Below, piece by piece: positions 24,369 through 32,639 of a stretch of 64,000 bases of DNA. The stretch is from Paraburkholderia dioscoreae (GTDB lineage Bacteria > Pseudomonadota > Gammaproteobacteria > Burkholderiales > Burkholderiaceae). The notes beneath the pieces are model-generated. The model was not told where the DNA came from, did no database searches, and saw nothing but the letters and a program-made list of their open reading frames with translations. Made by a program: the position numbers and the translations under genes. Positions within the stretch are counted from its first letter, which is position 1, and each line of letters opens with the position of its first letter. Location of the stretch: the NCBI RefSeq assembly GCF_902459535.1, contig NZ_LR699554.1, positions 2,666,001 to 2,730,000 on the forward strand, given 5' to 3'.

Positions 24369-24854
24369 TTACCTGACCAGCGCGAATGCTTCCCGGCTGG
24401 CAATTTCACCCGCGCCGTAGACACCGACCACGGTATAGTCCGACGCCACGCACTCGAACGTGGATACCTGAAATGTAATGACGAAATGGCGCTTTGCAGG
24501 TCCCACCGATGCAACCTCGGCAAGCTCGCCAGCAAGTGACGAATGGATGACTTCGTGAACCGAGTAACCCACCAGTCCTTGCGAAGCGAGCGGATGAATG
24601 TCGAGATCGCCGTCGCCGGGCGGACCCAGGCGATGAAACACCGCGTCCGCAAATAGCACCGTGCAGAAAGGATCATCCTCGGCATCGAATGGTCCGAACC
24701 GTTCAAAGTCGGATTCCGCAATCGGATAAGCGACAATAACCCGGCGGTCACTGGCGACAATGAACGGTTCAGCGGCATCTTCTGCCGGACGAGGAACGCC
24801 GTCCAGCAGGACGACCTGGTCTTCCTGCTGGGGTGATTCGAGCGTACTGGTCAT
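24369..24854 (-). CDS. Uncharacterised protein
   Basis: A 161-residue acidic cytoplasmic protein that I do not recognise. It has no signal peptide or membrane helix. Visible segments are FGPFDAEDDPFCTVLFADAV, a central HxxLASQGLVGYSVHEVIHS stretch and a C-terminal beta-rich half (FVITFQVSTFECVASDYTVV). The composition, with many alternating hydrophobic residues in the second half, suggests a small alpha/beta domain. GGAG lies 12 bases ahead of the ATG. It lies between cardiolipin synthase and the H-NS-like gene on the same strand, separated from each by 20-150 bp. Confidence 0.55.
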   Translation of the reverse strand: MTSTLESPQQEDQVVLLDGVPRPAEDAAEPFIVASDRRVIVAYPIAESDFERFGPFDAEDDPFCTVLFADAVFHRLGPPGDGDLDIHPLASQGLVGYSVHEVIHSSLAGELAEVASVGPAKRHFVITFQVSTFECVASDYTVVGVYGAGEIASREAFALVR

Positions 24855-24876
24855 CTACTTCACGACTCCGTTACGC

Positions 24877-25737
24877 TCATGCGCTGGCTGGCGCGGCCGA
24901 GGCTTGCGGCGCCGCGGCGGCACCTGTCGCGACGGCTTTGCTTGTGGCTGCGCTCTTGCGGACCGGCGCTTTCCTTGCCGCTTTGGTCGCGGCAGTCTTC
25001 TTCGCGGCCGGCTTTGCCGCGCTTTTCTTTGCCGCTACTTTCACGCCTGCCGCGGTGGCTTTCTTTGTAGCCGTCTTTTTGGCCGTCACCGCTTTCTTTG
25101 CGACGACCTTTCGGGCTGCGGCTTTCCTGCCTGCTACGCCGCTAGCCGCCGACTTCACTTTGCCGGCCTTCTTTGCGGCGTGCTGACCGGCATCGGCCAC
25201 CGTTGCCGAGGCGCCGTCGATCAGGAACCTGGTGCGGTCCTTGACCGTGGCGAGCCATGCCGGCGCCGGACCACGGCCACTCCAGGTAGCACCCGTTTTC
25301 GGATTGATGTACTTGGGCGGTTGTGCGCCTTTCGGCTGACCTTTACTCGCTTTCGCATGAGTAACGACAGCCTTTGCCGCCGACTTCAGTTCGCTCGCGC
25401 CTTCGATCAGGAATTGAGTGCGGTCCTTCACGCCGGCAATCCAACCCGGCGCCCGGCCATGACCCGTCCAGGTCGCACCGGTTTTATGGTCGCGGTACTT
25501 TGCAATTGCCTTGCCGGTGCCGGCGGCTTTCGCCTTGCCATTACCAGCGTGGCCGTTCAAACCTCCGGCGGCACGTCTTGCCTTTGCGCGCGCTTCGATA
25601 TCCGCGGTAGTGAGGCCATGTTTAAGCATCAGGTCGCGAATCTGGTCGACAGCCGCTTGTGCTTTCCTGGCAATAAGAACGTCAGCTTGCGCCTGAAGCT
25701 TTCGAAGCTTTGCCTGAATTTGCTCTAAAGTGGGCAT
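24877..25737 (-). CDS. H-NS-family protein with two DNA-binding domains and histone-H1-like tail
   Basis: A 286-residue nucleoid protein. Residues 1-55 form the helical oligomerisation part (MPTLEQIQAKLRKLQAQADV). Two H-NS C-terminal DNA-binding domains follow, at about 80-113 (YRDHKTGATWTGHGRAPGWI) and 142-175 (YINPKTGATWSGRGPAPAWL), each ending KDRTxFLI. The last 100 residues are AAKK/AVKK-type Lys-Ala repeats like eukaryotic H1 or bacterial HctB. The ATG follows AAGGAGCAATCAA and is preferred over an upstream ATG. A doubled DNA-binding module plus a basic tail suggests bridging or compaction of DNA and silencing of AT-rich regions. Confidence 0.88.
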   Translation of the reverse strand: MPTLEQIQAKLRKLQAQADVLIARKAQAAVDQIRDLMLKHGLTTADIEARAKARRAAGGLNGHAGNGKAKAAGTGKAIAKYRDHKTGATWTGHGRAPGWIAGVKDRTQFLIEGASELKSAAKAVVTHAKASKGQPKGAQPPKYINPKTGATWSGRGPAPAWLATVKDRTRFLIDGASATVADAGQHAAKKAGKVKSAASGVAGRKAAARKVVAKKAVTAKKTATKKATAAGVKVAAKKSAAKPAAKKTAATKAARKAPVRKSAATSKAVATGAAAAPQASAAPASA

Positions 25738-26240
25738 TTGATTGCTCCTTATGTGGTAATCGATCGAACTATGCCACGAATGACGCGAGAAAGGCAGTTC
25801 GGCGTGGCTATAAATACACGAGTCCGAGTCGATCATGCATCCGGTGGAGTACGAACTTTTCAGGTTCTTTACTCTGTTGCCACACTTTTCCTGTCTTTTC
25901 CTATGCCATTCCCCCCTTCTCTTCTAATGCGCCCGAAGGCCACACGGGTCGGCGACAGCGCCCCGCCGGGTTGATTGGCCGCAGTGCATCGCGGCATTAG
26001 CCGCTTCTACTATAGGTAAGCATTTGAAGATTCAAAGAGCAGCAGTACATTTTTTACTGTTCAGATGTGTTGCCTCACCCTTCCCGCCGCAACCCCGCGT
26101 TACGAATCCCGCCGTGCCGTACTCAGCAGCAAAGCTCCCGGCAATCCGTAAGGGTGAACCTGAGTCAATGAAGTGACGCCGAATAGCGCCACGTTAGAAC
26201 ACCTCAATAGCACCGCACTTTCAGATGAAAGCTGGCTGGT
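25738..26240. other. Non-coding gap, AT-richer than the surroundings
   Basis: About 500 bp between the start of the H-NS-like gene and the end of the DUF6765 gene. It probably holds the H-NS-like promoter. I see no convincing gene, RNA or strong terminator; short frames here lack ribosome sites and family features. Confidence 0.5.
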
Positions 26241-27314
26241 TCAGGCAATCCGCAATCCGTGCGTCGGCAGAATTTCCTGTGTGGTCACGAAGCGATGCTG
26301 CTTGACCGCGTCGTGAAATAACCTGTAATCGCTTTTCTCAAAGGCTTCGGTCCACACGGGCTTGTCTCCGGTGTCGTCGCCGAACTTCAAACCGGTAGCC
26401 AGGTACTTCCAGGAGCCAGGCCCTTTGGGCACGTATTCCGGAATCGACTCTTTCAAACCCGGAATGCCGCCAGCCTTCAGAACGCGGCAAATGTGCCGCA
26501 AGCGCTCGTTGTCGTCTTCGTGGCGATTGGTATTGAGCAAGTCGGTGAGCACCTCTGTCACGTTGTCCGGCATGCCGGGCTGGTTCTCGAAATCTTGCCG
26601 CCCCTCCAGATAGCCACGCACCGCCCGACACGCCATCTCGGCCGCCTGCACGAATTCCGGCAGATTATGTCGCTGGATGAATTCGTTCCTACCGTCGATG
26701 TAATGCCATTTCGCCCACGGCTGGTCAGGATAGTGCAACGCGGCGCCATGACCGACGGGTAGCGCAACGGTCAGAATATCTTCCTCGATGTGTTCGATCA
26801 GATGCTCGCTGGCGAGTTTGAGTTTGGCGAACCAGCCTTTGCGCGTACAGTCTTGCGCCTCCAGCAGATGAACCCGATTCCACGGACTTTCGATACCGGC
26901 GAATCCTTGATGCGCCCATGTATCGACGTACGTATGAAGCGTCACACCCAGCCGATGCAGTCCGGTCTCGGTGTCCCGGTGCAGGATCGCCCGCCGCACC
27001 ACCTCACGCGCTACGGTGCTATCCGGCCGGCACACGGCCTTTTCGTGCAAGGTCTCGCCTTCGGCCGCCGGCAGAAAATGAAAGGGCGTCCATACCAGAC
27101 GGTTCTGGTCGTCCTCCGTGGTGGCGTAGTCGAATAACTTGTGCGCCGTGGCAAAGCGTTCAAAGGTCTCGCCACCCTTGAAGCGCAATATGCCCGCGGT
27201 CGTCGCATCGTCGACGTACTGACAGGCATGCGCCACGGTGAGGGCGTCGCCCGCCGGCATTCCGGCCACGCGGGCGGCGATATAGACCACACCGTAGTGG
27301 AAGTCGATATTCAT
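26241..27314 (-). CDS. DUF6765-like protein, possible metal-dependent hydrolase fold
   Basis: A 357-residue soluble protein. The start MNIDFHYGVVYIAARVAGMP and the block ACQYVDDATT match DUF6765 as I know it. Conserved His/Asp groups (DFHYG near residue 4, RLGVTLHTYVDTWAHQGFAG near 125, SEHLIEHIEEDI near 170, GHGAALHYPDQPWAKWHY near 185) resemble the zinc sites of phospholipase C / S1-P1-like helical hydrolases. That comparison is an inference. The ATG at 27314 follows AGGAG by 11 bases and is preferred over an upstream start that adds 44 residues without pattern. It is isolated from its neighbours; no partner is evident. Confidence 0.65.
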   Translation of the reverse strand: MNIDFHYGVVYIAARVAGMPAGDALTVAHACQYVDDATTAGILRFKGGETFERFATAHKLFDYATTEDDQNRLVWTPFHFLPAAEGETLHEKAVCRPDSTVAREVVRRAILHRDTETGLHRLGVTLHTYVDTWAHQGFAGIESPWNRVHLLEAQDCTRKGWFAKLKLASEHLIEHIEEDILTVALPVGHGAALHYPDQPWAKWHYIDGRNEFIQRHNLPEFVQAAEMACRAVRGYLEGRQDFENQPGMPDNVTEVLTDLLNTNRHEDDNERLRHICRVLKAGGIPGLKESIPEYVPKGPGSWKYLATGLKFGDDTGDKPVWTEAFEKSDYRLFHDAVKQHRFVTTQEILPTHGLRIA

Positions 27315-27658
27315 GGCAGGCGCTCCTGACGCGCGGCGAATGACGACGGGATCTTCCTGACTGCGCGGCGAGGTAGACGTCACGTCGGCGCATGAGTAGA
27401 TAGTAGACGACCCGGCGCACTGAAACTTTAAAAAAAGTCGCGCCATTCATGTTTCGTGGGCGGCCCTATGCGCCCCGCCACTAAATACACTTGTGACAAT
27501 CAGGCGCTGCATTTTCGCGTGTTTGTTATTTGCATGGCCTGGCGACTCAGTTATGCTTTGTGCCATTGGAACATTTGTAATGCGAAAGGCACACTGGCCG
27601 GCATCACTTCGGGTCCAGGCATTCGGACCACTACACGCTAACTCAAAGGATAATTCCC
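27315..27658. other. Divergent intergenic region
   Basis: About 340 bp between the DUF6765-like gene and the small membrane protein. It holds the promoters of both genes but I cannot place -35/-10 boxes with confidence. The sequence is AT-richer than the coding surroundings. Confidence 0.4.
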
Positions 27659-27889
27659 GTGAAACTCGAAAACTGGAAAGAAGGCGCAAGTCCGGAACGC
27701 CGCAAGCTGATACGCAGCAAGGTTCACGTATTGCTGGCCACGATCGGTACATTGGCGTCCGTCGTCGGGATCTGCGTGGCAATTAATGGCGGACTGGAAT
27801 TCAATCGCACCAAAGTTTTCGTCGGGGTCGGCATTACGGTCATATCTACCATCGTTTATATCTCGATGCTTTTCGCCCCGTCCGAGTGA
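27659..27889 (+). CDS. Small two-helix membrane protein of unknown function
   Basis: A 76-residue protein with a basic, Glu/Lys-rich N-terminus (MKLENWKEGASPERRKLIRS) and two membrane helices (about VLLATIGTLASVVGICVAI and VFVGVGITVISTIVYISMLF) separated by a short polar turn. Translation starts at GTG with AAAGGA about 10 bases upstream. I do not recognise the family. The positive N-terminus should lie in the cytoplasm. It is monocistronic and convergent with the DUF488 gene. Confidence 0.6.
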   Translation: MKLENWKEGASPERRKLIRSKVHVLLATIGTLASVVGICVAINGGLEFNRTKVFVGVGITVISTIVYISMLFAPSE

Positions 27890-27937
27890 AATCCGGCCTT
27901 CTGCCGCCGCACGAAAGCGCCGCCGCCGGGTCGGCGG

Positions 27938-28399
27938 TCACGACAGGTGGGTAATTTTCAGGCGGCTGTTCCAGCGCGAGTTCAGGTACTCGAGCGCCAG
28001 CCGCCGGTGGCAGCGGTGCGGTAAATGTTCACTGCAAAGCAGGCAGGCCGAACGGAATAGATCGACGTCCAGACTGCTTTCCACCCGGCGCCTGGCGATC
28101 AGCTCGACATAAGCGTCCGCGAAATCGTCCCACGTCAGTTCTTTGGCCTTATAGCGCTTGAACAAGTCCGGCTCGGGAGCCAGTTCGGGCATCTCCCGAT
28201 AAGCTGCGCCGCACAACTTGTCGAGAAAGAAAGGCAGATCCTGTTTTTTCGCGAAGCCAGCAAGTTGCGACGTGTTGCTCAGGCGGATGTCGAGAACCGT
28301 CTGCACTTCTGCGTTTTTCAGCAAATCGAAAAACTCTTGCGCAGTCTTACCGGTGAAACCGACGGTGGCCACCGGCACGGCATTGTTTTCGCGTTTCAT
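27938..28399 (-). CDS. DUF488 protein
   Basis: A 153-residue cytoplasmic protein of the DUF488 family. The hallmarks are the N-terminal VATVGFTGKTAQEFFDLL, LDIRLSNTSQLAGFAKKQDL and, near the C-terminus, ACLLCSEHLPHRCHRRLALE, whose Cys/His cluster may bind metal. The start at 28399 gives the family N-terminus; an upstream ATG adds 13 residues. The molecular function of DUF488 proteins is unknown. A terminator of the FKBP gene lies immediately upstream, so it has its own promoter or relies on read-through. Confidence 0.8.
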   Translation of the reverse strand: MKRENNAVPVATVGFTGKTAQEFFDLLKNAEVQTVLDIRLSNTSQLAGFAKKQDLPFFLDKLCGAAYREMPELAPEPDLFKRYKAKELTWDDFADAYVELIARRRVESSLDVDLFRSACLLCSEHLPHRCHRRLALEYLNSRWNSRLKITHLS

Positions 28400-28436
28400 C
28401 ACAGTGCCCCTGGCAGCGGCAGACGCAGTGCCCGGC

Positions 28437-28473
28437 AAAAGAAAAGCCCCGCTGCGATATCCGGAGCGGGGCT
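28437..28473 (-). terminator. Intrinsic terminator after the FKBP gene
   Basis: A 9-bp perfect inverted repeat (28445-28453 with 28465-28473, GC-rich) lies 26 bp after the FKBP stop on the minus strand and is followed by TTTTCTTTT. Confidence 0.85.
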
Positions 28474-28498
28474 CAGTCTCAGTTCACATCGTGCCGGC

Positions 28499-28900
28499 TT
28501 ACTTGACGATACCGACCAGTTCGACCTCGAACGTCAGGTCACTGTTCGGCGGAATCACGCCGACACTGCGATCGCCGTAAGCAGTCGCCGCCGGGCAGGT
28601 CAGTTTGGCCTTGCCGCCCACCTTCATCTTCTGCACGCCTTGCGTCCAGCACGGAATCACGCGGTTCAGCGGGAACGTGGCCGGGCCGCCGTGTTTCGCC
28701 GAGCTATCGAACTCGGTACCGTTGGCCAGCGTGCCGCGGTAGTTGACCTTGACGACATCTTCGGCGGCAGGTTGGGCGCCGGTACCTTGGGTCAGATGTT
28801 CAACCACGACACCGGAAGGCAGTTTTTCGGTGGTGGGCGCGGCGGCCATCGCCGTTGAAGACAGAAGAGCTGCTGCGACCAATGCAACGATAGATTTCAA
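28499..28900 (-). CDS. FKBP-type peptidyl-prolyl isomerase, exported
   Basis: A 133-residue periplasmic FKBP. Residues 1-19 form a signal peptide (MKSIVALVAAALLSSTAMA). The FKBP domain runs from about residue 32 to the end, with VKVNYRGTLANGTEFDSS, FPLNRVIPCWTQGVQKMKVG and AYGDRSVGVIPPNSDLTFEV, matching the active-site pattern (Tyr, Phe, Asp, the Trp of CWTQG, Tyr of AYG). It speeds proline cis-trans isomerisation during folding of exported proteins. Translation starts at TTG, with GGAG 8 bases upstream; this TTG overlaps the stop of a possible small frame ahead of it. A strong terminator follows. Confidence 0.88.
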   Translation of the reverse strand: MKSIVALVAAALLSSTAMAAAPTTEKLPSGVVVEHLTQGTGAQPAAEDVVKVNYRGTLANGTEFDSSAKHGGPATFPLNRVIPCWTQGVQKMKVGGKAKLTCPAATAYGDRSVGVIPPNSDLTFEVELVGIVK

Positions 28901-29169
28901 AGCGAGTCTCCAGATGGGTAGTGCGGCTCATTGTAACGGATCGCATCTGACGCACCAGTACGACCGCCGCGCTGGTGATCGCCGGCACGCGTCGCCGCAG
29001 TTGCGCTCACCTGCTTTTTCAACGCCAGATCCACGTGCGTGGCACCTCCGCATTTGAACACGAGCGGAACTGCGTACGTAACTGCGAAGATTCTGTTGTG
29101 AACCACCGGCCCGGTTTGGCGGTCCACATAGGAAATCCCTTCGAGCCGGTCGCCGGCACGCGAATCCAA
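28897..29169 (-). other. Possible small ORF ahead of the FKBP gene
   Basis: A frame of about 90 codons, readable from a TTG codon, ends TTGA on the FKBP start. It has a hydrophobic stretch (RIFAVTYAVPLVFKCGG) and moderately GC-rich third positions, but no ribosome site and no family I know. It covers the gap before the helicase gene on the other strand. It may be chance. Confidence 0.2.
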
Positions 29170-29187
29170 TGCTAAAGAGCGCTTCCG

Positions 29188-31836
29188 ATGACCGAGCCGG
29201 CTGAGTCCGACGAGAGTGCGGTCCCCGCTCCCTCTGCGCCGCCCGAGCGTCGGCGCGCTCCCCGACCGCGCCGGATTCCGCGCAGCCGCGAACAGCAGGC
29301 GCGGCTCGCCGCACGCGAACCGGCCTTCGAGCCGCTGCCTTTCGCCATCGACGAAACGGCCGCGCGCCGCCCCTTCGCCGACAGACTCGCCGCATGGTTC
29401 GAGGCGCGCCGCTGGCAGCCATTCGAGTTTCAACGCGGGGTCTGGCAGGAAATCGGCCGTGGCGCGAGTGGTTTGCTGCATGCCACGACCGGCGCAGGTA
29501 AAACCTGGGCTGTCTGGTTCGGCGCACTGGCCGCCTTCGTGACAACGCCGACGCCGCCTACCCGCCAGCGCGCGACCCGAGCGCAGCCTGAACCGCTCAC
29601 CGTGCTGTGGATCACGCCGATGCGTGCGCTCGCCGCGGACACCGCACGCGCCTTGCAAAGTTCGGCGGCAGAACTGGTCGTGCCGTGGAGCGTTGGGTTG
29701 CGCACCGGCGATACGTCGTCCGCAGAACGCGCACGGCAAAATCGACGCATGCCGTCGGCGCTCGTCACGACACCGGAAAGTCTTTCACTCATGCTGACGC
29801 GGTCCGATGCACGCGACGTGCTTGCGCACGTGCGACTGGTAATCGTCGACGAATGGCATGAGTTGCTCGGCAACAAGCGCGGCACGCAAACGCAACTTGC
29901 GCTTGCTCGCCTTGCACATTGGCGGCCTGAATTGCAGGTATGGGGGTTGTCGGCGACGCTCGGCAATCTGCCCTTCGCCGCCGATGTATTGCTCGCGCCC
30001 GTGAAGACGCCACGCGCAAGCGTGCACGGCGCGCTGCCCAAAGCGCTGATCGTCGATACCGTCATACCCGAAACTATCGAGCGGTTTCCGTGGGGCGGCC
30101 ATGTAGGCATGCGCCAGGTCGGCGCCGTCGCCGAGGCGATCGGCGAAGCTCAAACCTCGCTCGTGTTTACCAACACACGCTCGCAATGCGAGGTGTGGTA
30201 TCAGGCGCTGCTCGAAGCGCGGCCCGAATGGGCCGGCCTGATCGCGCTGCATCATGGCTCGCTCGATCAGGAAGTGCGCGAATGGGTCGAGCGCGGCCTC
30301 AAGAGCGGCTTGCTGAAAGTGGTTGTATGCACATCGAGCCTCGATCTGGGCGTCGATTTTCTGCCGGTGGAGCGCGTGTTTCAGATCGGCTCGCCCAAAG
30401 GCGTCGCGCGTTTGATGCAGCGCGCGGGCCGTTCGGGTCACGCGCCGGGACGCCCTTCGCGAGTGACGATCGTGCCGACGCATGCGCTCGAACTGGTCGA
30501 AGCCGCCGCCGCGCGCGAGGCTGTCGGGAAGCGTCAGATAGAAGGCCGCGAAACACCGGAGAAGCCGTTCGACGTGCTGGTGCAGCATCTCGTTACCGTG
30601 GCGATCGGCGGCGGGTTCGATGCGCGCGAACTGTACGGCGAGATTCGCAGTACCTATGCCTACCGGCAGTTGACGCAGGCCGAGTTCGATTGGGCGCTCG
30701 GCTTCGTGGAAGGCGGCGGCACGGCGTTACGCGCCTACCCCGATTACCATCGCGTGGTACGCGAAAGCGACGGGCTGTACCACGTGCCGCGCGAGGATCT
30801 GGTGCGAAGGCATCGCAACAACATCGGCACGATCGTCGCTAATGGCACCTTGAACGTCGCCTACCTCTCGGGCGGCCGGATTGGCGCCATCGAGGAATCG
30901 TTTATTTCGCGGCTCAAGCCCGGCGATATCTTTACGTTCGGCGGACGCGCCCTCGAATTGATCCGCGTGCAGGATATGACCGCGTGGGTGCGGCGCGCCA
31001 CGTCGTCGCGCGGAGCCATGCCGCAATGGGCCGGCAGCCGTATGCCGCTTTCTTCCGAACTCGCCGACGCCACGCTCACGATGCTCGCGCGCGCCGCTTC
31101 CGGCATCTACGACGAACCGGAAATGCGCGCCGTGCGGCCGCTGCTCGAATTGCAGCAGAAGTGGTCGGCATTGCCCGAACCGGGCGTACTGGTAGTGGAA
31201 TTGGTGAAATCGCGCGAAGGGTATCATTTCTTTTGCTATCCGTTTGCGGGGCGCACGGCGCATATCGGTTTGGGCGCATTGCTCGCATGGCGCATCGCGC
31301 GCGAGCAGCCCGGCACCTTTTCCATTTCAATGAACGACTACGGCTTCGAACTGTTGTCCGCGCAACCGTTCGATTGGGCGGCGAAACTCGAAGGCGGTTT
31401 GCTCTCGCCCGAAGAACTGGAACACGACATTCTCGCGAGCCTCAATTCGTCAGAGCTCTCCATGCGGCGCTTTCGCGAGATCGCGCGCGTGTCGGGATTG
31501 GTATTCCAGGGGCATCCCGGACAGCAGAAAAGCGCGCGGCAGTTGCAAGCGTCGAGCGGCCTCTTCTACGAGATCTTTCGCAATCACGATAGCGGCAATC
31601 TGTTGCTCAACCAGGCCGATGACGAAGTGTTGCTGCAGGAACTCGACGCCCGGCGCATTCGCACCGCGCTCGAACGCATGAACACGAGCCGCGTGGTTGT
31701 CACACGCCCGAAAAAACCGACGCCGTTTGCGTTTCCGTTGATCGTCGGACGCTTGCGGGAGAAGGTCAGTACGGAGAAACTCGCGGATCGCGTCGAGCGG
31801 ATGCTGGCCGAACTCGAGAAGGCGGCCCGCACATGA
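29188..31836 (+). CDS. Lhr-like, ligase-associated DEXH-box helicase
   Basis: An 882-residue superfamily 2 DNA helicase. Motif I is ATTGAGKTW (residues 99-107), motif II is DEWH (221-224), and the second RecA domain has LVFTNTRSQCEVWYQALL, SSLDLGVDFLPV and RLMQRAGRSGHAPGRPSR. It resembles the ligase-associated damage-response helicase type, smaller than full-length Lhr. The N-terminal 45 residues are Arg/Pro-rich. The stop overlaps the start of PdeM (ATGA), so the two are coupled. In most genomes this pair is joined by an ATP-dependent DNA ligase and an exonuclease; neither lies in this window. Confidence 0.87.
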   Translation: MTEPAESDESAVPAPSAPPERRRAPRPRRIPRSREQQARLAAREPAFEPLPFAIDETAARRPFADRLAAWFEARRWQPFEFQRGVWQEIGRGASGLLHATTGAGKTWAVWFGALAAFVTTPTPPTRQRATRAQPEPLTVLWITPMRALAADTARALQSSAAELVVPWSVGLRTGDTSSAERARQNRRMPSALVTTPESLSLMLTRSDARDVLAHVRLVIVDEWHELLGNKRGTQTQLALARLAHWRPELQVWGLSATLGNLPFAADVLLAPVKTPRASVHGALPKALIVDTVIPETIERFPWGGHVGMRQVGAVAEAIGEAQTSLVFTNTRSQCEVWYQALLEARPEWAGLIALHHGSLDQEVREWVERGLKSGLLKVVVCTSSLDLGVDFLPVERVFQIGSPKGVARLMQRAGRSGHAPGRPSRVTIVPTHALELVEAAAAREAVGKRQIEGRETPEKPFDVLVQHLVTVAIGGGFDARELYGEIRSTYAYRQLTQAEFDWALGFVEGGGTALRAYPDYHRVVRESDGLYHVPREDLVRRHRNNIGTIVANGTLNVAYLSGGRIGAIEESFISRLKPGDIFTFGGRALELIRVQDMTAWVRRATSSRGAMPQWAGSRMPLSSELADATLTMLARAASGIYDEPEMRAVRPLLELQQKWSALPEPGVLVVELVKSREGYHFFCYPFAGRTAHIGLGALLAWRIAREQPGTFSISMNDYGFELLSAQPFDWAAKLEGGLLSPEELEHDILASLNSSELSMRRFREIARVSGLVFQGHPGQQKSARQLQASSGLFYEIFRNHDSGNLLLNQADDEVLLQELDARRIRTALERMNTSRVVVTRPKKPTPFAFPLIVGRLREKVSTEKLADRVERMLAELEKAART

Positions 31837-32495
31837 AGCAGGCGTCGTTGCCGGTGGAGATCGCCGGACATTCTCTTGTGCTATCGAGTTTGCGCGCGGC
31901 TTTCGACCCGGCGCTGCGTTGTCTGCTTGTGGCCGATGCGCATTTCGGCAAGGACGCGGTGTTTCGCGCGCGCGGCATTCCGGTGCCGATCGGTTCGACC
32001 GCCGACAATCTGATGCGCCTGGATATTCTGATCGCCCAGTTCGAGCCGACCATGCTCGTGTTTCTCGGCGATCTGCTGCATGCGCGCGAGGCGCATGCCG
32101 GGGAGACGCTCGAAGCATTGCATGTCTGGCGCGCGCGGCATGCCACGTTGCGGGTGGTGCTCGTCGAAGGAAATCACGACCGGCATGCAGGCCCGCTGCC
32201 CGCGACGCTCGGCGTCGAGTATGTAGATGAGCCCTGGCGATTCGGACCGTGGGCATTGTGTCATCACCCGCAGATGGTCGAGGGTGCGTATGCGCTCGCG
32301 GGGCATGTGCATCCGGTGTATCGGATTGCGACGCGCAACGATTCGGTACGGGTTCCGTGTTTCAGGTTCGGGGTGAACTGTGGCGTGTTGCCTGCGTTCG
32401 GGAGCTTTACTGGAGGGGCGCGTGAGGATGGCCGTGTGGCTCGTGAGAAGGTTTTTCTGGTGGTGCAGGAGAAGGTGATCGAAGTGGTGCGATGA
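31833..32495 (+). CDS. pdeM: PdeM, ligase-associated metallophosphoesterase
   Basis: A 220-residue calcineurin-like phosphoesterase/endonuclease of the ligase-associated DNA-damage system. Metal-binding motifs in order: DAHFGK with D35 and H37, GDLLHAREAH, GNHDRH, CHHPQ and GHVHP. The length and motif spacing match PdeM. The ATG lies within the stop of the helicase gene (ATGA), which shows coupled translation and a shared role in processing damaged DNA ends. A gap of about 145 bp separates it from the convergent repeat-protein gene. Confidence 0.85.
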   Translation: MKQASLPVEIAGHSLVLSSLRAAFDPALRCLLVADAHFGKDAVFRARGIPVPIGSTADNLMRLDILIAQFEPTMLVFLGDLLHAREAHAGETLEALHVWRARHATLRVVLVEGNHDRHAGPLPATLGVEYVDEPWRFGPWALCHHPQMVEGAYALAGHVHPVYRIATRNDSVRVPCFRFGVNCGVLPAFGSFTGGAREDGRVAREKVFLVVQEKVIEVVR

Positions 32496-32639
32496 GGGGT
32501 TGGGTTCTGGTTTGTTGAGATTGTGGCTCGTGCGGGTTGGTGGCTGGAGCGAGCGGACGGTGTTCGTTCGCGCGCTCCGCCTGGCATCGGAAGGGAGGCC
32601 GGTCTGCCGGCCTCCCTGCGATGGGGGAAAGTTGGCCTG

